From Lachnospiraceae bacterium (GTDB lineage Bacteria > Bacillota > Clostridia > Lachnospirales > Lachnospiraceae): 64,000 bases of DNA. A program made the translations under genes and the position numbers. Below the pieces are notes generated by a model, which was given only the letters and a program-made list of their open reading frames with translations, did not search any database and was not told where the DNA came from. Within the stretch, counting starts at the first letter, position 1. The number at the start of each line of letters is the position of its first letter. Location of the stretch: contig NBBL01000008.1 of the NCBI GenBank assembly GCA_002892395.1, positions 91,201 to 155,200 of the forward strand. The letters run 5' to 3'. Shown in pieces: positions 60,367-64,000 of the stretch.

Positions 60367-61362
60367 ATGCGAATTGAAATTGAAAACGGAAGGCGCTTTA
60401 ACGAAGAGCCCGCGATCAGCGCTGTTTCCAGCGGTGCGGATATTATGCTTGTCCGACTGGCAGACGGCACCGGCGTCAAGGCTTTGCCGCTCTCCGCTCT
60501 GAGAGACTTTTCATCCGGAAAGATCGACGATCTCAGTACAGAGGACAAGACGAGCTTGGTGGCGGCAGTCAACGAGCTGCTGAGGGCGATCGGAAAAGAC
60601 GGGACGCGCCTTGACAGCCTGGAAAATATCCTGACTTACCACGGCGCGGGGCCTCATAACTCGCTTTACCGTGGTAAGTCGCTGGGCGAAGCGCTCACAG
60701 CTGAGCAGTCGGAAACGATTCGTGCCGGGAAATTCGATGATTTATACATCGGTGACTACTGGACGATCGGCGGCGTCAACTATCGCGTTGCGGCGTTCGA
60801 TTACTACCTCAACAGTGGTGACACGAGCTGTACTACTCATCATGTCGTTATCGTGCCGGATACGTGCCTGTACAATGCGCAAATGCACAACACCCGCTCC
60901 GGCGGTTACGAAAGTGACGCGAATACTACGGCGGGCGGCTATGTCGGTTCGGATATGTATAAGAGCAATCTCGAACAGGCTAAGACCATCATCAAGCGTG
61001 CGTTCAGCGGTCATGTTATGAAACACAGAATCTATCTGACGAATGCCGTCGCAAATGGACGTGCTTCCGGTAGTGCGTGGCTCGATTCCGAAGTTGACCT
61101 TATGTGCGAGCAGATGGTCTACGGCAGCGGTATTTTCTCCCCTGTTTCTGACGGCAGCCGTGCCCCGGATAACTACCAGGTAGAGAAATCCCAGCTGCCG
61201 TTATTCCGGCACGAGCCGAGCCGTATTTGTAATCATGTGACATATTGGCTAAGGGACGTTATCACTGCCTCCCATTTCGCCACTACCCACAGCAGCGGTA
61301 ATGCGGACTATGGCAGTGCTTCCTATTCTCACGGCATTCGCCCGGCCTTTTCGATCTATTGA
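60367..61362 (+). CDS. Tail fibre/receptor-binding protein with DUF6273-like end
   Basis: 331 residues. The N-terminal 90 residues are neck-like (GVKALPLSALRDFSSGKIDD, TSLVAAVNELLRAIGKDG). The rest is a lectin-like domain: YIGDYWTIGGVNYRVAAFDY, HHVVIVPDTCLYNAQMHN, YWLRDVITASHF and the ending GIRPAFSIY. Codon use in the 3' two thirds differs from the surrounding tail genes, suggesting that the tip was exchanged. Probably binds the cell surface. Confidence 0.75.
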   Translation: MRIEIENGRRFNEEPAISAVSSGADIMLVRLADGTGVKALPLSALRDFSSGKIDDLSTEDKTSLVAAVNELLRAIGKDGTRLDSLENILTYHGAGPHNSLYRGKSLGEALTAEQSETIRAGKFDDLYIGDYWTIGGVNYRVAAFDYYLNSGDTSCTTHHVVIVPDTCLYNAQMHNTRSGGYESDANTTAGGYVGSDMYKSNLEQAKTIIKRAFSGHVMKHRIYLTNAVANGRASGSAWLDSEVDLMCEQMVYGSGIFSPVSDGSRAPDNYQVEKSQLPLFRHEPSRICNHVTYWLRDVITASHFATTHSSGNADYGSASYSHGIRPAFSIY

Positions 61363-61509
61363 TCGACGACCTCCAGGCCCCGCAGCGAGTCTGCGCGGCA
61401 GGAGGAAGCACCGGATTGTCCCATGACCTCCGCGGCTTTAAGAGCTTAGCAACGCACCGGATCGCCGACATGAGCGAGCCTTACACCGACTTCAGAAAGG
61501 GAAAGCAGC
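61363..61509 (+). other. Short non-coding stretch after the fibre gene
   Basis: No start with a ribosome binding site and no terminator. It contains short frames only, perhaps the trailing part of an older fibre gene. Confidence 0.4.
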
Positions 61510-61830
61510 ATGGAAAACAGAACGTACAAGATCACACTGGCTGACGGGTCAACCATCGAAAATCTCAGCCTAAACGGGAACAACTACATCAGCAAGAACG
61601 AGCTCACAGAGGCTATCTTCAAGGATAACCTGGAGCGTGTCACAATCTCATGCTCCGATGGAAGCACGGAAGAATTGGAGCGCCTGGCGCTCGTCCAGAT
61701 CCAGAAGCACGGCGAGGAATATTGGTTTGTGCTTCGCAGGCTCAGCAAGCAGGAAATCAAAGACGCGAGAACGCAGGCGAATATCGAGTATCTCGCGATG
61801 ATGACCAACATCGACTTGGGGGAGGTATAA
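61510..61830 (+). CDS. Phage protein, unknown (tail-region small gene)
   Basis: 106 residues, GGGA upstream. Beta-rich first half (YKITLADGSTIENLSLNGNN), then EYWFVLRRLSKQEIKDARTQ and a helical end. The same slot in related phages holds short proteins of unknown function before xkdX. Confidence 0.7.
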   Translation: MENRTYKITLADGSTIENLSLNGNNYISKNELTEAIFKDNLERVTISCSDGSTEELERLALVQIQKHGEEYWFVLRRLSKQEIKDARTQANIEYLAMMTNIDLGEV

Positions 61831-61833
61831 AAC

Positions 61834-62034
61834 ATGGGAAAAGCAACACAGCACAGCAAAAACTTTGCAAAAGTGAAAACGTTCTATCGCATGGGCCTGT
61901 GGAGTGAAATCCGCGTCCGAAACGCGGTGACGCACCCAACCGGCAAGCCGTGGATCACTCCGGAGGAATATCAAGAGATCACCGGTCAGCCCTATAACGC
62001 AGCGAATAACAAAAAGCAAGCCTCGGAGGAATAA
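61834..62034 (+). CDS. XkdX family protein
   Basis: 66 residues. VKTFYRMGLWSEIRVRNAVT and KPWITPEEYQEITGQPY are the XkdX signature. Small protein of tail modules, role unknown. Confidence 0.85.
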   Translation: MGKATQHSKNFAKVKTFYRMGLWSEIRVRNAVTHPTGKPWITPEEYQEITGQPYNAANNKKQASEE

Positions 62035-62061
62035 CACCGGGGCTTTTTTAGGAGGAAACCT

Positions 62062-62388
62062 ATGAACGAAACCATTCTAATCGCAGTATTGACCGCCCTG
62101 ACATCCAGTGGGGCGTGCTCGATACTGCTCTACCTCATGCAGCGGCACGACCGGAGGAAGGACAAGGGGACGCAGGAAGCCAAGCTTCAGAGCGACATGC
62201 TCATGGGGCTCGGGCATGATCGAATTGTCTACCTGGGCGGCTCGTATATCGAGCGGGGATATGTAACTCATGACGAATACGAAAACCTGCGCGACTACCT
62301 CTACAAGCCCTATGCTGCTCTGGGAGGGAACGGCACGGCCAAGAAGATCATGGCAGAAGTCGAAAAATTACCGCTTCACAAAGACTAA
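62062..62388 (+). CDS. Small membrane protein of the lysis module
   Basis: 108 residues. One N-terminal membrane segment (ETILIAVLTALTSSGACSIL) and a cytoplasmic tail with KLQSDMLMGLGHDRIVYLGG. It may act with the holin as anti-holin or spanin-like helper. Known as a hypothetical protein in the lysis cassette of related phages. Confidence 0.65.
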   Translation: MNETILIAVLTALTSSGACSILLYLMQRHDRRKDKGTQEAKLQSDMLMGLGHDRIVYLGGSYIERGYVTHDEYENLRDYLYKPYAALGGNGTAKKIMAEVEKLPLHKD

Positions 62389-62400
62389 GGAGGAAAAATC

Positions 62401-62601
62401 ATGATAAAAATCAACTGGACCCGCAAACTGACAAGCCGAAAGTTCTGGCTCAGCGTCGCATCATTCGTTTCCATGCTGATTATTGCTCTGGGCGGCAATG
62501 AAAACATGGCAACGCAGGTCACCGCTCTGATTATGGCCGGAGCCACGGTAATCGGATATGTTATCGGAGAGGGCCTGGCAGACGCAAACGGCAGCTTGTG
62601 A
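62401..62601 (+). CDS. Holin
   Basis: 66 residues, AGGAGG upstream. Two membrane segments (FWLSVASFVSMLIIALG and VTALIMAGATVIGYVIG) and the start INWTRKLTSRKFWLS typical of the phage_holin_1-like family. Forms the hole that releases the endolysin. Confidence 0.85.
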   Translation: MIKINWTRKLTSRKFWLSVASFVSMLIIALGGNENMATQVTALIMAGATVIGYVIGEGLADANGSL

Positions 62602-62618
62602 GAAAGAAAGCTGATATC

Positions 62619-62647
62619 GGGGAGGGCTAAAGGCCTTCCCCTTTTTT
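62619..62647 (+). terminator. Terminator between holin and endolysin
   Basis: GGGGAGGGC and GCCTTCCCC pair (one mismatch), followed by six Ts. It would limit endolysin transcription relative to holin. Confidence 0.7.
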
Positions 62648-62664
62648 ATAAATGAGGAGGATCC

Positions 62665-63444
62665 ATGATAAGTAATTCCGGGCACGATGAAAGAGGGAGA
62701 TATTGCGGGGGAGCTGCGGGGGACCAGACCGGTAAAGAGTGGGCGGTTATTCCTTGGTACAACCGACCCTGGACTTGCGTCATCCGCTTTCCATCTCGGA
62801 TTCAAGGCGCTAAAATTGCGGAGCTTGCAAAAGAGGCCGCGGAGAATAACCTAATTGGATATAATCAAGCAAAAAGGAGAACCTTTTGGAAAGAACTTGC
62901 GGAGGCGGGCTATCACCCGCGCAGCATAAAAAAGCGGTGTGACGCAGATTGCTCTGCAGGTGTAGCGGCAATCTGCAAGGCCGCAGGCTATCTTTTAGGC
63001 GATGAAAAAATGAAACAGATTAGCCCTGATATGTATACGGGGAATCAGATATCTGTTCTCAGCAAGGCGGGCGCCACAGTTCTTAGAGATCCTAAATACA
63101 TTACCTCCGATCAGTACCTCATTCCGGGCGATATTTTGCTTTGTGAGGGGCATCATACCGCAATCAATCTGGACTTTGGTCCAAAGGCAGCAGCTCCAGC
63201 GTATAAGCGAGGATGGAACCAGGACAGGAATGGCTGGTGGTATGCGGACACAACAAGCAGCTACTACCGCTTATGCTGGAAGATCATAAACGGCCACTGG
63301 TACTACTTCAACGATTCTGGATACATTGCCATCGGATGGCAAAAAATCAGCGGAAAATGGTATTACTTTCAGCCGGACGGCAATCTTGAAGGCGCGCTCT
63401 ATCATACGGATGAGACAGGAGCACAAGAAATATGGAACGTGTAG
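62665..63444 (+). CDS. Endolysin, NlpC/P60-like with choline-binding repeats
   Basis: 259 residues with GAGGAGG upstream. The catalytic part (1-170) starts ISNSGHDERGRYCGGAAGDQ and has C96 in DADCSAGVAAIC and H near 162 in EGHHTAINL, a Cys-His peptidase pair. The C-terminus has two to three choline-binding repeats (GWWYADTT, GHWYYFNDSGYIAIGWQK, GKWYYFQPDGNLEG). Cleaves the wall peptide of a host with choline or similar polymers. Confidence 0.88.
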   Translation: MISNSGHDERGRYCGGAAGDQTGKEWAVIPWYNRPWTCVIRFPSRIQGAKIAELAKEAAENNLIGYNQAKRRTFWKELAEAGYHPRSIKKRCDADCSAGVAAICKAAGYLLGDEKMKQISPDMYTGNQISVLSKAGATVLRDPKYITSDQYLIPGDILLCEGHHTAINLDFGPKAAAPAYKRGWNQDRNGWWYADTTSSYYRLCWKIINGHWYYFNDSGYIAIGWQKISGKWYYFQPDGNLEGALYHTDETGAQEIWNV

Positions 63445-63449
63445 TCACA

Positions 63450-63510
63450 GCTCAAACGATCTCCGTTTGAGCGCAAAATGGGGCATAGCAGGAATGCTGC
63501 TATACCCCAT
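63450..63510. terminator. Two tandem hairpins at the prophage end
   Basis: GCTCAAACG/CGTTTGAGC (63450-63472, perfect 9 bp) and ATGGGGCATAGCAG/CTGCTATACCCCAT (63478-63510, one mismatch). Neither has a long T-run. They end the late operon or isolate it from the host. Confidence 0.6.
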
Positions 63511-63619
63511 TGGAGAGATCTTTATTCGCGGAATAAGAAAGGCTCTGCTGCATGAAAAACTAGCTATATGGAAATCGGCAGTATAATGTACCCACCGGCA
63601 ACAAACGGGGTACCGGTTC

Positions 63620-63650
63620 GAATACCACGGCGCAGCCTCCATGTTCAAAA
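63620..63650. other. Candidate attR
   Basis: CTCCA at 63637-63641 equals that at the ssrA 3' end. Joining the tmRNA end to the sequence after it yields CATCTCCATGTTCAAAAA then a good terminator, a plausible original ssrA 3' flank. The phage side here (GGTTCGAATACCAC) looks like a T-arm. Confidence 0.4.
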
Positions 63651-63652
63651 AG

Positions 63653-63704
63653 CCTCGCAAATAAGCCGTTTTGCTAGGAAAATGGCGGATTTGCGAGGTT
63701 TTTT
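63653..63704 (+). terminator. Terminator, probably the original one of ssrA
   Basis: CCTCGCAAAT pairs with ATTTGCGAGG (10 bp) and is followed by six Ts. It stands just right of attR with no gene before it on the plus strand except the prophage. Confidence 0.6.
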
Positions 63705-63877
63705 CGTTCGGCTTTCCCGCACGCCGAAACGGGATTCCGGTACATGAAAAGGTGCATTTGGAGAGTGTGAATACTTTTCTGTAAATAGATCTTCTATGAT
63801 ATTTAAATAGTGATAGATCAGGCAAATATGAATCAATGTTGAACCTGATCATTTACTTAATACGTAACAAATACAAA
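63705..63877. other. Intergenic, host side
   Basis: No start with a ribosome binding site and no RNA gene seen. AT content rises toward the right. Confidence 0.4.
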
Positions 63878-63930
63878 CCGGTATGTCAAGAACATCCGCT
63901 ATTGAACGGATGAGGTTCCTGACATATCGG
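63878..63930. repeat. Long imperfect inverted repeat next to transposase
   Basis: CCGGTATGTCA with AGAAC then ATCCG on the left, CGGAT with GGTTCC then TGACATATCGG on the right. It lies just after the stop of the next leftward gene; terminator or end of an insertion sequence. Confidence 0.5.
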
Positions 63931-63941
63931 TTGTTGTTTTA

Positions 63942-64000
63942 TTAGTCCGGAAGACGCCCTTCGTACATGATAGACAGCTCTCCGTACACCTTGCCCCAGT
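63942..64000 (-). CDS. C-terminal end of a transposase (IS256-type suspected)
   Basis: The minus strand reads WGKVYGELSIMYEGRLPD and stops at 63942-63944. The W-x-x-V-x-x-EL-x-I-x-Y-x-x-RL pattern is typical of the end of IS256/Mutator-type transposases. Only 18 residues are in the window. Confidence 0.45.
   Translation of the reverse strand, partial: WGKVYGELSIMYEGRLPD

Noticed and set aside
36686..61362. Diversity-generating retroelement target genes (lectin-like endings at 37261 and 61362)
   Set aside because: No reverse transcriptase, template repeat or accessory gene is present, and I see no adenine-biased repeat pair.
63540..63645. tRNA gene at the right end of the prophage (GGTTCGAAT then CCTCCA)
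   Set aside because: The spacing from the T-loop to CCA is two bases too long, the T-stem does not pair, and no D-arm or anticodon arm can be drawn. Treated as part of the attachment site instead.
1..64000. CRISPR array
   Set aside because: No regularly spaced direct repeats of CRISPR length; the only dense repeats are the short iterons at 40193-40466.

Overview
The window looks like a chromosomal segment of a low-to-mid-GC Gram-positive (Firmicutes/Clostridia, most likely Lachnospiraceae-like). Evidence: AGGAGG-type ribosome binding sites throughout, a tmRNA gene with a Clostridia-style tag, a TnpV-type transposon gene, and a siphovirus with SPP1-type portal, Gp15, Prp protease and choline-binding endolysin. 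It falls into a mosaic chromosomal island (1 to about 26.0 kb) and a nearly complete prophage (about 26.36 to 63.64 kb).

Island, left part (1-11.6 kb). An M48 metallopeptidase runs off the left edge. It is followed by two copies of an orphan toxin/immunity cassette that matches the 3' end of a phage MuF-type minor head gene. Copy A (1677-2497) carries only the toxin tip. Copy B (2700-4505) carries about 880 bp of MuF body that is nearly identical to the MuF gene of the resident prophage (47382-48974), but with a different C-terminal domain. A 177-bp fragment of a foreign HsdR lies between the copies. Next is a leftward group of small genes: YolD, a shortened EEP nuclease, a UvrX-type polymerase, MmcQ/YjbR, a flavodoxin, a PNPOx-like protein, DUF4186, two gene fragments, an AlbA_2/ATPase regulator and a broken traX.

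Island, right part (11.6-26.0 kb) is a defence block: a DUF262/DUF1524 (GmrSD-like) protein, a broken gene, and a complete type I restriction-modification set (hsdR, hsdS, hsdM). The set is read leftward behind an excisionase-like HTH protein and an unfamiliar protein with an NBR1-Ig-like C-terminus, from a clear promoter at 22563-22591. Then come mobile-element remnants (a small sigma-like fragment, a decayed tnpV, an IS3 orfA stub) and a DUF4143 AAA ATPase. The block ends at the tmRNA gene ssrA.

Prophage (about 37 kb). A serine integrase sits at the left end and its stop codon lies inside the tmRNA acceptor stem. The lysogeny module has ImmA/IrrE, CI, Cro and three operators of the form TACGGTTNAACCGTA. 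It is followed by an antirepressor and a replication module: DUF2800 nuclease, DUF2815 ssDNA-binding protein, family A polymerase carrying an intein, VapE-type primase-helicase, an iteron-rich origin-like region, VRR-NUC, SNF2-type helicase. The late genes run in the usual order: small and large terminase, portal, MuF, Prp protease, scaffold, capsid, connectors, tail tube, chaperones, tape measure, tail tip, receptor-binding proteins, holin, endolysin. A candidate attR lies next to a terminator that probably belonged to ssrA.

Most notable: (1) the MuF toxin-tip cassettes outside the prophage, with homology arms to the prophage gene, which could act as a reservoir for swapping toxin tips; (2) an intein in the polymerase whose central part overlaps an HNH endonuclease in the +1 frame, ending at a classic A AAA AAG slippery site; (3) a Prp protease with three candidate substrates (scaffold, capsid, tail tube) that share the same N-terminal cleavage-like motif.
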